64,000 nucleotides of DNA, taken from Streptantibioticus_A sp037034305. Lineage in GTDB: Bacteria > Actinomycetota > Actinomycetes > Streptomycetales > Streptomycetaceae. Location: NCBI GenBank assembly GCA_037034305.1, contig JBAGJY010000024.1, positions 41,719-105,718 of the forward strand, given 5' to 3'. Shown in pieces: positions 22,631 through 32,382 of this stretch (the stretch's first letter is position 1; every line of letters starts with the position of its first letter). Both the position numbers and the translations under genes were made by a program. The notes beneath the pieces are model-generated. The model ran no database searches and had not been told where the DNA came from. It saw nothing but the letters and a program-made list of their open reading frames with translations.

Positions 22631-23520
22631 GCTGCCACCGCCTGGTCGCGCTCGACCAACTGGCCGTTCTCGAAGCGCGCGCCCGCCCGGACGAGCGGCA
22701 CCAGGTGGGCTCCGGTGCTCGCGTGCCATCGCGCCTTAGCGGATTCGACGAGCTTGAAGACCATCGCCAGGGCAGCGGCGGGGCTGCCGGCACCGCGGGC
22801 GACCTTGGTGCGGAGGTTGACGGTGGAGAACGTCGACTCGATCGGGTTCGTGGTCCGCAGGTGGACCCAGTACTCCGCCGGGAAGTCGTAGAACGCCAGC
22901 AACTCGTCCTCGTCGTCGGTGGTCTTCCTGACGGCCTTGGGGAACTTGGCGCCGTAGGTCTTCGCGAACGGCTCGATCGCCTTCTCCGGGTGAGCCCGAC
23001 TCTCGGCGTTGTAGATCTCCTGCATCGCCTTGGTCGCGCCTGGCTGTGCGGACTTCGGTAAACAGTTCGTGACGTTCCGGGCCTTGAGGACCCAGCATCT
23101 CTGGTGCCTTGCGGCGGGGAAGACCTCAACCAGCGCCTTCCACAGACCCATGGCGCCGTCACCGACGACCAGCTCGGGGTCGCGCATACCGCGGCGGCGG
23201 CAGTCGCGCAGCAGGTCGGCCCGCGACTCGGTGGACTCTCGCAGGCCTTCGGCCAGGGCGATCAGCTCCTTCGTGCCGTCCAGGCGGACGCCGAGCAGGA
23301 CCAGGACGCACGAGTGGGCCTGCCCGAGCCGGACCTTAGGATGCACTCCGTCGGCCCAGACGTAGACGAAGTCGCGGTCGGACAGGTCCCCGGCCTGGAA
23401 GGCCGAGTGATCGTCGCTCCACTGCTTCGTCAGCCGGGTCACCGTGGCCCGGCGACAGGCCGGCCGTGCCGCCACGCCCTGGATCCCGCCCGGTTTGCAT
23501 GGGTGTGACGGACACGGCAC
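22627..23520 (-). mobile_element. IS256-family (mutator) transposase, 5'-truncated
   Basis: Open frame of 297 residues against about 400 in full-length relatives. The DDE catalytic core is present: Asp in YVWADGVH, Asp in VVGDGAMGLW and Glu in NPIESTFSTVNLRT, the last being the mutator signature. The first 30 residues do not look like a transposase; homology starts near RATVTRLTKQWSDDHSAF, so the DNA-binding N terminus is missing. No terminal inverted repeats could be paired by eye. Presumed inactive. It sits between GlgX and the CYTH relic on the same strand. Confidence 0.85.
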
Positions 23521-23627
23521 TCCTTGAGCCGAAACCGATCACGAAGCAGTCGTGGGCCGCGTCGCGCTGACAGCGGCAGCGGGCGAGTGCCAACGGGCAC
23601 GCGTTCCGTGGGCGTGCAGCATCCTGG

Positions 23628-25766
23628 TCACGCCTGCCTGGAGTGCTGCAAAGCCAGGAGGGCTCGGGCTTCGACCTCCACCTCGGTACCGGATTTGATC
23701 AACGACCGGTATTCCACATAGGGGATGGCCGTGTCCACGGCCACGCTCCACCAATCCCCCAGCCCGAGGGGTACCGTGAAGCTGAGCGGCTCGTAGTGGG
23801 CGTTGAACAGCAGGAGGAACGAGTCATCCTGGATGCGCCGACCACGCGGATCCGGCTCGGAGATGGCCTGACCGTTGAGGAAGACCGTCAACGACTTGGC
23901 GAACCCGGCGTCCCAGTCCTCATCGGTCATCTCACGACCCGCCGGGGTGAACCACGCGATGTCCGACAGGCCGTCTCCACCACCACGCACCGCGACGCCC
24001 TGGAAGAACCGACGTCGGCGGAAGACCGGGTGCCTACGGCGCAACTCGATGATTTCACGGGTGAAGTCAAGCATCGCACTGCCCTCGGCCACCGCCGACC
24101 AGTCCACCCAGGACAGCTCGTTGTCCTGGCAGTAAGCGTTGTTGTTGCCCCGCTGGGACCTGCCGAGCTCGTCCCCGTGGCACAGCATCGGCACCCCTTG
24201 GGAGAACATCAGCGTCGCCAGGAAGTTGCGTTGCTGGCGGGCGCGCAGGGCGAGCACTTCACGGTCATCGGTCGGCCCTTCCACCCCACAGTTCCACGAG
24301 CGGTTGTGGCTCTCCCCGTCGCCGTTGCCCTCACCGTTGGCCTCGTTGTGCTTGTCGTTGTGGGAGACCAGGTCGCGGAGGGTGAACCCGTCATGGGCGG
24401 TGACGAAGTTGACGGATGCGTACGGTCGGCGTCCATCGCTCTGGTAGAGGTCCGAGGAGCCGGTCAGCCGGGAGGCGAACTCCCCCAGGGTGCCGCCTTC
24501 GCCGCGCCAGAAGTCACGCACGCAGTCGCGGTACTTTCCGTTCCACTCGGTCCACAGCGACGGGAAGTTCCCCACCTGGTAGCCGCCTTCGCCCACGTCC
24601 CAGGGTTCGGCGATGAGCTTGACCCGGGAGATGACGGGGTCCTGTTGGACCAGGTCGAAGAAGGAGGACAGCCTGTCGACCGCGTGGAACTGGCGGGCCA
24701 GGGTGGCTGCCAGGTCGAAGCGGAAGCCGTCGACGTGCATCTCGTTCACCCAGTACCGCAACGAGTCCATGATCATTTGCAGGGTGAACGGGTGGTCCAT
24801 GCGCAGGCTGTTGCCGGTTCCTGTGGTGTCCCAGTAGTAGCGGGGGTCGTCGGAGAGCCGATAGTAGGCGGCGTTGTCCAGTCCGCGGAACGCCAGCATG
24901 GGTCCCAGGTGGTTGCCCTCGGCCGTGTGGTTGTAGACCACGTCCAAGATGACCTCGATGCCCACTTCGTGCAGGCTCTTGACCAGGTACCGGAACTCCT
25001 GCACCTGTTCGCCCCGCTGCCCAGAGGAGCAATAGGCGTTGTGTGGGGCGAAGAAGCCGATCGTGTTGTAGCCCCAGTAGTTGGACAGGCCCCGCTGCCT
25101 CAGGTGGTGGTCCTGGACGAACTGGTGGACCGGCATCAACTCAATCGCGGTGATGCCCAGTTCGGTGAAGTAGTCCAACATCACCGGATGCGCCATGGCG
25201 GCGTAGGTGCCGCGAATGCCCTCTGGAATGGCCGGGTGGGTGCGCGTCAGGCCCCTGACATGGGCCTCGTAGACCACCGTTTCGTGGTAGGGGATCTGTA
25301 GCCGGTGGTCATGCCCCCAGTCGAAATACGGGTTCGTCACCACCGACTTCATCACGTAGGGGGCGGAGTCGGCGTTGTTCCGTCGATGCGGCGCACCAAG
25401 ACGGTAGGGGAAGACCGCTTCGTTCCACTCGACCTCCCCCTCGATCGCCTTCGCATAGGGATCCAGCAGCAGCTTGTTGGGATTGCACCGGTGTCCCCGC
25501 CCTGGCTGGTACGGGCCGTGGACACGAAACCCGTACCGCTGACCTGGACCCACGTCGGGCAGGTAGACGTGGTGGACGAAGCCGTCCGCTTCCCTGAGTT
25601 CGACGCGTTCCTCGCCGTCCCGCTCGTCGAACAGGCACAGTTCGACCTTCTCGGCTGCCTCGGAGAAGACCGCGAAGTTCGTGCCGCTCCCGTCGTATGT
25701 TGCCCCGAGCGGAAAGGGGCTGCCCGGCCACCGATTCGATTCCACGGGATTCTGCCAAATCTGCAT
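23628..25766 (-). CDS. glgX: Glycogen debranching enzyme (isoamylase type)
   Basis: 712 residues from ATG 25766 (GAAAGG upstream). Hydrolyses alpha-1,6 branch points of phosphorylase-trimmed glycogen in the cytoplasm. An N-terminal CBM48/isoamylase-N domain (about 12-150) precedes the GH13 barrel. The four GH13 regions are visible: DVVYNH at 275-280, GFRFDLAA with nucleophile Asp351, LIAEPWD with acid/base Glu387, and VTAHDGF with His458-Asp459. C-terminal beta domain to the end. Length is normal. It stands alone, upstream of a transposase, with no other glycogen genes in view. Longer in-frame extension to 26012 lacks conserved sequence and is rejected. Confidence 0.95.
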   Translation of the reverse strand: MQIWQNPVESNRWPGSPFPLGATYDGSGTNFAVFSEAAEKVELCLFDERDGEERVELREADGFVHHVYLPDVGPGQRYGFRVHGPYQPGRGHRCNPNKLLLDPYAKAIEGEVEWNEAVFPYRLGAPHRRNNADSAPYVMKSVVTNPYFDWGHDHRLQIPYHETVVYEAHVRGLTRTHPAIPEGIRGTYAAMAHPVMLDYFTELGITAIELMPVHQFVQDHHLRQRGLSNYWGYNTIGFFAPHNAYCSSGQRGEQVQEFRYLVKSLHEVGIEVILDVVYNHTAEGNHLGPMLAFRGLDNAAYYRLSDDPRYYWDTTGTGNSLRMDHPFTLQMIMDSLRYWVNEMHVDGFRFDLAATLARQFHAVDRLSSFFDLVQQDPVISRVKLIAEPWDVGEGGYQVGNFPSLWTEWNGKYRDCVRDFWRGEGGTLGEFASRLTGSSDLYQSDGRRPYASVNFVTAHDGFTLRDLVSHNDKHNEANGEGNGDGESHNRSWNCGVEGPTDDREVLALRARQQRNFLATLMFSQGVPMLCHGDELGRSQRGNNNAYCQDNELSWVDWSAVAEGSAMLDFTREIIELRRRHPVFRRRRFFQGVAVRGGGDGLSDIAWFTPAGREMTDEDWDAGFAKSLTVFLNGQAISEPDPRGRRIQDDSFLLLFNAHYEPLSFTVPLGLGDWWSVAVDTAIPYVEYRSLIKSGTEVEVEARALLALQHSRQA

Positions 25767-26663
25767 GCGCGCAAACCTTTCGGTTGGGCGGATCACAGCG
25801 CGCCAGCCTGCGGCATCGCTGCCCGTGATGGCGCTGGTGATCGAGTTTCTCCTGCGACCAGCAACCGCCGACACCACGACATAGTGACGCCTCCTCAACC
25901 TACCCTCACGCGCAGCCGGTCGAAGAGCAAGATGAGGGCCTTGACGTTGAACCGACCGCAGGGCGATCGAGAACAGCGCCGAGCGAAGGCTCGGCTCCCC
26001 CGGGTCCGACACGCCTGGGACAGTGTGCGGGACGAAGCCGGTCGATCGAACAACCGTGTTGCCAGCCCCGTGAGGTCAGCGGGCCAACGCCGCACGTCGG
26101 CCCCTACACCGCACGGCTTGTGCAAACCACCCATCGACGTGCGTCACAGCCATCACAGCAGTGGGTTGGGCACTGCTCAGCCTGGTTGCTATTACTGCGG
26201 TGTCGGGAGGCTGGTGCCCACCCACCACCGCGACCGCCTTATCTCAGCGCAGGTTCCTGGGGCAGACGTGGCACGCTGACGCCCCACTCGGCGACTGGGC
26301 AGGCGATCGAGTGCCCTACGAGCCACAGAAGGTCCGCATCTGTCGTTCCTTCGGGAAGGGTACGCTGGGCGACGTACCTGCTCAGCGGCGGGGTCGGGTT
26401 GCCAACGAGGCGGTGTCGCCAATGGCAGGGCCGGCCATACCGGCTGCCGACTTACCTGAGCGCGGTGTCAACCCAGGAAATCACCGCCCTCCACCAGTCC
26501 GGCGCGGGAGGCAAACCCTACGACACTACTAAGCATTTCAGTTCGGGGTGAGGGTGATCTGCATGGTAGGTATCCCGGTGGCATGCGGTATCCCGACGTG
26601 CGGACGGTCGGGGTGAATTCCTGCCGCGGCCACAACAGCAGCGGTGGCCGTGGCTGCCGGACC
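25767..26663. other. Intergenic, no supported gene
   Basis: About 0.9 kb between glgX and a tiny membrane-protein gene. It includes the glgX promoter side. Open frames of 120-140 codons around 26120-26550 lack ribosome binding sites and recognisable motifs. Nothing repeated or palindromic of note was seen. Confidence 0.4.
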
Positions 26664-26795
26664 CTACCGGTGGGTGGTGTGTCCGAACATCGGAACTGCC
26701 AACTCCACGACCAGCCATGCGCAAAACAGTGTGGCGATTGCCACGAGCACGGCGGTTGTCAGCGTGACGGGATGGCGGATGACGCGCCTTCTCAC
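26664..26795 (-). CDS. 43-residue single-pass membrane protein
   Basis: Begins at GTG 26795, six nt after a clear GGAG. It encodes a basic N terminus (VRRRVIRHP) followed by one hydrophobic helix (TAVLVAIATLFCAWLVVELA) and a short polar tail ending GHTTHR. The layout basic-helix-tail fits an N-in single-spanning protein. It is divergent from the sigma-factor relic at 27083. Function unknown; below the usual size cut-off, so it is easily missed. Confidence 0.5.
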   Translation of the reverse strand: MRRRVIRHPVTLTTAVLVAIATLFCAWLVVELAVPMFGHTTHR

Positions 26796-27082
26796 GACTT
26801 ACTCCGTCCTTCGTTCGGACCTGTGTTCCGTGTCGACCTTGTGACTCAATCCTCCCCGCGAGACCGCGACTCATCCTTTTCCCGCCGAAGTTCCGGGCAA
26901 CCGCCGGAAACGCCGGACCATGCCGATGGCCACACCCGTACAGACCAACGACGGGGTCCCGGAACTCGATCCCCCTGACCGGCGACAACGAGCAGAGCAG
27001 CACGCGCGGTTCGGTTTGGGTGTACGGAAGCGGGTAGGCGCACAGGAGGCGGAAATGGCTTTGGATCGACGGGAGGGCCACC

Positions 27083-27748
27083 ATGTCGGGTCAGCTCGCG
27101 GAGAGGGTCACTCCACAGACGGCAGACGCTGAGAAAGCCCCTGAACGGCTCATCAGCCTGCTGGCCGAAGGCAAGGCGAATCCCACGGAGTTGAGTGAAG
27201 TCTCGCGGGTGATGTTCGCCCGACTGGACGTGTTGGAGGAAGGCGCCGAGGAGTACCAGTACGTGCGCAACTCCCTCATCGAGCTGAACATGGCGTTGGT
27301 CCGGTTCGCCGCCAAGCGCTTTCCCAATCGGGTCGACCAGATGGAGGACATCCTGCAGGTCGGCACGATCGGGCTGATCAAAGCCGTCGACCGGTTCACC
27401 CCTGGCTACGGGGTCGAATTCACTACTTTCGCCATGCCCACCATCAACGGCGAGATCAAGCACTTCTTCCGCGACACCAGCTGGTTGCTGCGGGTCCCTC
27501 ACCGACTCCAAGAACTGCGCATCGATATGCCCCAAGGCCAGCGACGCCTTGGCGGTCGAACTGGGCCGCACCCCCACCGCTGCCGAACTGGCGGAAAGCC
27601 TTCGAATCACCGAGGAGAGCTGCGCTTAGGCGCCGACATGCCCCAGGCGGCGACAGGTGCCGAACTCGGCCTATCCCAGATGCACATATGTCGTCTTCTG
27701 GCATGACCCCCCAAGGTGCTGCGAACCCACCTCATGGCGGACTCCTGA
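27083..27748 (+). pseudogene. SigB/SigF-type stress sigma factor, frameshifted
   Basis: Region 2 is intact: RNSLIELNMALVRFAAKRF, then VDQMEDILQVGTIGLIKAVD and FTTFAMPTINGEIKHFFRD, the exact pattern of actinobacterial SigB/SigF factors. After LRVPHRLQELRIDM near 27530 the frame shifts: region 3 (ALAVELGRTPTAAELAESL) reads on in another frame until a stop near 27627. Most of region 3 to 4.1 is missing; a region 4.2 helix (AELGLSQMHICRLLA) reappears, then another shift gives KVLRTHLMADS. Such factors are normally about 260 residues and controlled by an anti-sigma factor. SD GGGAGGG precedes the ATG. Broken at several places, so inactive. Confidence 0.8.
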
Positions 27749-27911
27749 CCGTTGACGAGTGCGGGCACACAAGACACGCGCCAACCGCGACCGCCATGCG
27801 AGATCGTCCTTAATGGTACGGTCCGCCGGTCAACCTGCCCCATGCGTAGGCCGATGCGGCCGTGGTTGTGCGACGAAGGCGTACCAATCCCTCCACAACC
27901 AGGACACCTTG

Positions 27912-29066
27912 ATGACGTATGAGCGCGCCCGAAGTGAACTGACCGTAAACGGGCGTTCCTCCGCTGCCTCTCGCGGCCGAAGGTCTCGGAACACGTTCGC
28001 CGCCCCTTCCCGCCCGCCGGGTGCGCGCCTGGGTCGCTCCGTCGGTACGGCCAGGTCGTGGTTCGGTGTGGGCTTCAGCCTCACGCTCGGTGGTGTGTTG
28101 GCATATTCCCTGGCGCAGGAGGTCCTCCGCATCAGCGAGCTGCTGGTGACGCTGCTCCTGTCGCTGTTCGTCGCAATCAGTCTCGATCCCATCGTGCGCT
28201 GGCTGGTGCGGCACCGGCTGCGCAGGGGATGGGCAGTCGCATTGGTGGTAGTTGCCTTCGCGGCCGTACTGACGGGCTTCGTGGCGCTGGTGGTTCCTCC
28301 TGTCGCGGACGAGGTCACCGCTTTCGTTCACGCCGTGCCGGGCTGGCTCCAGCAACTCCACGACCATCACTCCACATTGGGGCGTCTGGAGGACCGCTAT
28401 CACCTCGTCAACAAGGCGAAGCAACAGCTGTCCAGCGGAGGCTCCAACATCCTCGATGGCTTGCTCGGCGCCAGTCAGATGGTGCTCAGCACCTTGACGG
28501 AAACCGTCGTGGTCGTGGTGGTCTCGCTGTACTTCATGGTGGGACTTCCCCGGATCAAGGACTTCTGCTACCGGTTCGTCCCCGGCAGCCATCGTGACCG
28601 CGTCACCGCTCTCACCGAGGAGATCATCGTCCGCACCGGGCGATACATGCTGGGCAACCTGGCCACCTCCGGAATCGCCGGACTGGCCACGTTCGCCTGG
28701 TGTGCCGCGACAGGCATCCCCTACCCGGCGGCCCTCGGTGTCTTCGTCGCCCTGATGGACCTGGTACCGATGGTGGGATCCACCATCGGCGGAATCGCCG
28801 TCAGCCTGGTGGCGCTCTCGCTCTCGCTACCCATCGCCATCGCCACCGCCGTGTTCTACGTACTCTTCCGGCTGGCCGAGGACTACCTGATCGTACCGCG
28901 GGTAATGCGGTTCGCCGTCGACGTCCACCCCATCGTCACCGTCGTCGCTGTCCTCATCGGTGGGGCCCTGCTCGGCATCATCGGCGCCCTGGTCGCCATC
29001 CCCGCTGCCATGGCCCTGGGCCTGTTCCTCGACGAGTTCGTCTTCCCCAAGATCAAATCCGTCTGA
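27912..29066 (+). CDS. AI-2E family (PerM-like) membrane transporter
   Basis: 384 residues from ATG 27912, preceded by AGGA; in-frame upstream codons lack homology. About eight hydrophobic segments: one near 52-70, a pair at 75-95 and 108-135, then a long soluble loop (135-195), and the conserved C-terminal block with GIPYPAALGVFVALMDLVPM and GGALLGIIGALVAIPAAMAL. These are the hallmarks of the AI-2E/PerM family, variously linked to signal export, Na+/H+ exchange or osmotic stress. Lies directly after a stress-type sigma factor relic, suggesting it was part of a stress-regulated unit. Confidence 0.88.
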   Translation: MTYERARSELTVNGRSSAASRGRRSRNTFAAPSRPPGARLGRSVGTARSWFGVGFSLTLGGVLAYSLAQEVLRISELLVTLLLSLFVAISLDPIVRWLVRHRLRRGWAVALVVVAFAAVLTGFVALVVPPVADEVTAFVHAVPGWLQQLHDHHSTLGRLEDRYHLVNKAKQQLSSGGSNILDGLLGASQMVLSTLTETVVVVVVSLYFMVGLPRIKDFCYRFVPGSHRDRVTALTEEIIVRTGRYMLGNLATSGIAGLATFAWCAATGIPYPAALGVFVALMDLVPMVGSTIGGIAVSLVALSLSLPIAIATAVFYVLFRLAEDYLIVPRVMRFAVDVHPIVTVVAVLIGGALLGIIGALVAIPAAMALGLFLDEFVFPKIKSV

Positions 29067-29299
29067 CCGGGCATCCACCGTGCCATCCGGGCCAGCTGAC
29101 CGGTGGGGTCCCAACTGCCGGGCTGGCTGAGGACAGCGGCACTGGTACCGGCCAGCACTCGCGGCGTTGCGCCATCATGTCGAATACCCCACGATCAGGA
29201 CCGACGACGACTCGCCGCTCGGGCGGCGGCTCGACGGGGTGCGCCACGACTGGACCGAGGACTGGACGGTTGCCGACACAAGGGCCCGGGAAGGTTAGC

Positions 29300-29650
29300 G
29301 ATCCGTCTGCGCGTTCCCCCACCACGAGGACGGCCTCGCACCAGGCCGGACGTGGTCCTGGCCGACAAGGCCTTTTCCGCCCGCGCGATCCGCGAACACC
29401 TGCGCAAGCGCGGCATCCAAGCGGTGATCCCGTCCCCGCGGACCAGCAACGTCACCGGCTACGACGAGGGAGCCGAGGCGGCAGACCACCGGCCTTCGAC
29501 CGGCAGATCCACAAGCAGCGCAACACCGTCGAACGGTGCATCAGCCGCCTCAAGCAGTGGCGAGGCATCGCCACCCGCTACGTGAAGACCGCGTCCATCT
29601 ACCTGGCCGGGCTCCACATCGCAGGCATCTTCCTGTGGTCCGCCCGCTGA
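29300..29650 (+). pseudogene. IS5-family transposase C-terminal remnant
   Basis: Catalytic-core pieces are readable in successive frames: RPDVVLADKAFSARAIREHL (29345-29405) with the second catalytic Asp region, then a shift and AFDRQIHKQRNTVERCISRL with the catalytic Glu, running to the end GLHIAGIFLWSAR. The N-terminal half is absent. It is a different IS5 subtype from the remnant at 20.5 kb, since that one has the IAADRPF/GKHKKHG signature. Confidence 0.8.
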
Positions 29651-29665
29651 TCCAAACGAAACAGC

Positions 29666-31153
29666 CTAGCCAGCGGCGCTTCGCGGGGCGAGGCCGCTCG
29701 TTGCCGTCAACGGGGTGGCGATGTCCTCCAGAGAGCGGCGTTCGGCGGGCACGGCGAGGAAGGCGGAGACGACACCGGCGGCCGTCATGAGCGCGGCACC
29801 GATCTGGAAGGCCAGCACGGTGTCGGACACGACCCCCGTGCTGGTCAACTGGGAGAACAGCAGCGGGCCGGTGATACCTCCAGCGGCGGTGCCGATCGCG
29901 TAGAAGAAGGCGATCGCCATGGCCCGGGTCTCCATAGGGAAGATCTCGCTGACGGTCAGGTACGCGCTGCTCGCGCCCGCGGAGGCGAAGAAGAGGACCA
30001 CGCACCAGCACGCGGTGAGCGTGACCGCGGTCAACGAGCCCTGGCCGAACAGCCAGGCGGTGGCGAACAACAGCAGTCCGCTGAGCACATACGTCCCGGC
30101 GATCATCGGGCGACGGCCCACGGTGTCGAAGAGGTGGCCGAGCAGCAGCGGCCCGAGGAAGTTGCCGACCGCGATGACCACGAAGTAGTAGCCGGTACTG
30201 CCCGATGGCACCCGGTAGAAGGTGGTCAGGATGGCGCCGAAGCCGAAGGTGATGGCGTTGTAGAGGAAGGCCTGGCCGATGAAGAGGGAGAGCCCCAGCA
30301 CCGCCCGGCGCGGATAGCGGCGGAAGACTGTTCCGGCGATCTTGCCGAACCCGATGCTCTTGCGTTGGTGGATGGTGATCTCGCGGTCGACGGGTTCGAG
30401 GTCGTGGCCGACCTGGGCGGCGACCTCGGCCTCGATCGAGGCGACCAGTTCCTCGGCCTCCGCCTTGCGGCCGTGGATGAACAGCCAGCGCGGCGACTCG
30501 GGGACGTTGCGCCGGACCAACAAGATGACCAGGCCCAGCACCACTCCGAGGGCGAAGGTCAACCGCCAGCCGAGGTCGGTCGGGAACAGAGCCTTGTTCA
30601 GCATGAGGATCGACAACAGTGAGCCGCCGACCGCCCCGACCCAGAAGCTGCCGTTGATGATCAGGTCGACCCGACCGCGGTAGGTCGCCGGGATCAGCTC
30701 GTCGATGGCCGAATTGATCGCCGCGTACTCGCCGCCGATGCCGCAGCCGGTCAGGAAGCGGAAGAGGAAGAACCACCAGGCGTGGAAGGAGATTCCGGTC
30801 AGCGCGGTGGCTCCGAGGTAGAGCGCGAGAGTGACGAGGAAGAGCCGCTTGCGTCCGTAGCGGTCGGTGAGCCAGCCGAAGAACAGCGCGCCCACGCAGG
30901 CGCCCGCCACATACAGCGCCGCGGCCACACCGGTGACCTGGGCACTGGTGATGGCCAGTCCACTGCCCTTCTCCGACAGCCGGGAGGCGATGTTGCCCAC
31001 CACCGTCACTTCGAGGCCGTCGAGGATCCACACGGTGCCCAGTCCGACCACGACCATCCAGTGCCATCGCGACCACGGCAGCCGGTCGAGCCGCGCGGGC
31101 ACGGAGGTGGTGATCGTCGCCGTTCCCTCGGGACGTGGGTGCGCACTCGCCAT
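29666..31153 (-). CDS. MFS transporter, sugar-porter-like
   Basis: 495 residues from ATG 31153 with GGAGG seven nt upstream. Twelve predicted transmembrane helices. Family signatures: DRYGRKR in the loop after TM2, and RNVPESPRWLF between TM6 and TM7, the sugar porter/SV2-like pattern. Long cytoplasmic loop 225-275 is rich in Glu. Likely proton-coupled import of a sugar or an aromatic/organic acid. Precedes nothing co-directional downstream except the IS relic; the saccharopine-dehydrogenase-like gene 182 bp upstream is on the same strand and could share regulation. Confidence 0.9.
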   Translation of the reverse strand: MASAHPRPEGTATITTSVPARLDRLPWSRWHWMVVVGLGTVWILDGLEVTVVGNIASRLSEKGSGLAITSAQVTGVAAALYVAGACVGALFFGWLTDRYGRKRLFLVTLALYLGATALTGISFHAWWFFLFRFLTGCGIGGEYAAINSAIDELIPATYRGRVDLIINGSFWVGAVGGSLLSILMLNKALFPTDLGWRLTFALGVVLGLVILLVRRNVPESPRWLFIHGRKAEAEELVASIEAEVAAQVGHDLEPVDREITIHQRKSIGFGKIAGTVFRRYPRRAVLGLSLFIGQAFLYNAITFGFGAILTTFYRVPSGSTGYYFVVIAVGNFLGPLLLGHLFDTVGRRPMIAGTYVLSGLLLFATAWLFGQGSLTAVTLTACWCVVLFFASAGASSAYLTVSEIFPMETRAMAIAFFYAIGTAAGGITGPLLFSQLTSTGVVSDTVLAFQIGAALMTAAGVVSAFLAVPAERRSLEDIATPLTATSGLAPRSAAG

Positions 31154-31335
31154 GACAAGACCTCCATGACGCGCCCCGAGGACCCCACGGCCGGGTGCGC
31201 GTGTTGTACGCCTTCCCACCGGCGCCGACGACATGCTCCGCCCAGCGGGCGAGGCGTGGCGCGCCAGCCACTCAAGGGGGGTTCTCAGCGGCAAGCCTCG
31301 CCGACGGACCGCCCGCCGGTACGGTGGCGGCGCCG

Positions 31336-32358
31336 TCAGCGCAGCGAGAGGTGCGGGGACAGGGCGCGCAGGAAGTCCGGGGCATCGAAGACCGCGCCCG
31401 CGGAGGCGACGCCGGTGGTCCTGGTGCGGCCGGTGAGGATACGGTCGACGGCCTCCACCGCGAGCGGCGCGCTGATGGCGTAGATGTCCTGACCGGCGGC
31501 GACCACGCGGCGTTCCGTGTGGCCCGAGCGGACGAGGACGTCGACGAGGAAGGTCTGCGCGGAGCGGCCACGCTCGTCGACGGCGGTCGGTGCCGAGGCG
31601 TCAGGAGCGGACAGGTCCGCGGCCGCCTTGGCGGTCATGTAGGTGCGCACCTCCGGAACCGCGAGGTGGCTGGGAACGGTGACGACGTCGGCCATGGTGA
31701 ACTCTGCGATGACGTTCTGGGGGCCGAGCGGAGGCGGGAAGGTCCACTCCAGGGTCGGCAGAGCCCCGTCGTGGTGTTCCAGCCGTCCGCCGGTGTAGCG
31801 GACACGGCGGCCACCCCGTCGCTGCCGCGAGACCACGCCCGCGGCGAGGGTTCCCGCGGTGGGGTGCCAGCTGCTCAGGCCGTAGGCGATGTGCGCCTCG
31901 TCCGCCGCTGTCCAGTCGCCCATCGCGGTGGTGACCAACAGGTCGCCGAGACCGCCGAAGAAGGCCATCGCCGGGACCACGACGGTGCCTGCGGCGCGGG
32001 CGCGCTCCGCGAAGTGCGCGAACGTGTCAAGGTTCGCCTCGATTTCGGCCGCGACGTCGACATACGGAACGCCAGCGCGCAGCGCCGCCTCGACCAGCGG
32101 GGCGGCGGTCGTGGCGAACGGCCCGGCGCAGTTGACCACAGCGGCCGCGCCGCTCAGCGCGCGGTCGAGCGAGGCCGGATCGTCGACCGACGCCTGCCGC
32201 GCCTCAAGCCCGGGTCGTGCCTTCGCCAGCGTCAGCAGCTTGTCCTGGTCACGACCGAGGAGCAGCGGGACGTACCCGCGTTCGCGCAGCTCCGCGACCA
32301 CGAACCGCCCGGTGTGCCCATAGGCGCCGAACACCGCCACGTTCCGTCCCGTTCCCAT
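31336..32358 (-). CDS. Saccharopine-dehydrogenase-like NAD(P)-binding protein
   Basis: 340 residues from ATG 32358 (GGGAG upstream). N-terminal Rossmann fold with the dinucleotide-binding loop VAVFGAYGHTGRFV at residues 5-18, then the usual VVNCAGPF (about 73-80) and YVDVAAE motifs of the trans-acting enoyl-reductase/saccharopine-dehydrogenase-like family. Probably a cytoplasmic oxidoreductase or a reductase partner; substrate is not evident. Divergent from a GlxA/AraC-type regulator 127 bp away, which is its probable controller. A true lysine-pathway saccharopine dehydrogenase is unlikely given the length. Confidence 0.85.
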   Translation of the reverse strand: MGTGRNVAVFGAYGHTGRFVVAELRERGYVPLLLGRDQDKLLTLAKARPGLEARQASVDDPASLDRALSGAAAVVNCAGPFATTAAPLVEAALRAGVPYVDVAAEIEANLDTFAHFAERARAAGTVVVPAMAFFGGLGDLLVTTAMGDWTAADEAHIAYGLSSWHPTAGTLAAGVVSRQRRGGRRVRYTGGRLEHHDGALPTLEWTFPPPLGPQNVIAEFTMADVVTVPSHLAVPEVRTYMTAKAAADLSAPDASAPTAVDERGRSAQTFLVDVLVRSGHTERRVVAAGQDIYAISAPLAVEAVDRILTGRTRTTGVASAGAVFDAPDFLRALSPHLSLR

Positions 32359-32382
32359 ACCCGCTCCCACGTGCCCGAAGTA

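Noticed and set aside
22065..23162. 365-codon minus-strand frame spanning the CYTH and transposase genes
   Set aside because: Only its last 110 residues are real (CYTH C-terminal half); the rest is a shifted reading of the transposase.
26518..27084. 188-codon minus-strand frame over the sigma-factor promoter
   Set aside because: Composition is His/Arg/Pro-rich and disordered, and it overlaps the better supported 43-residue membrane gene in another frame.
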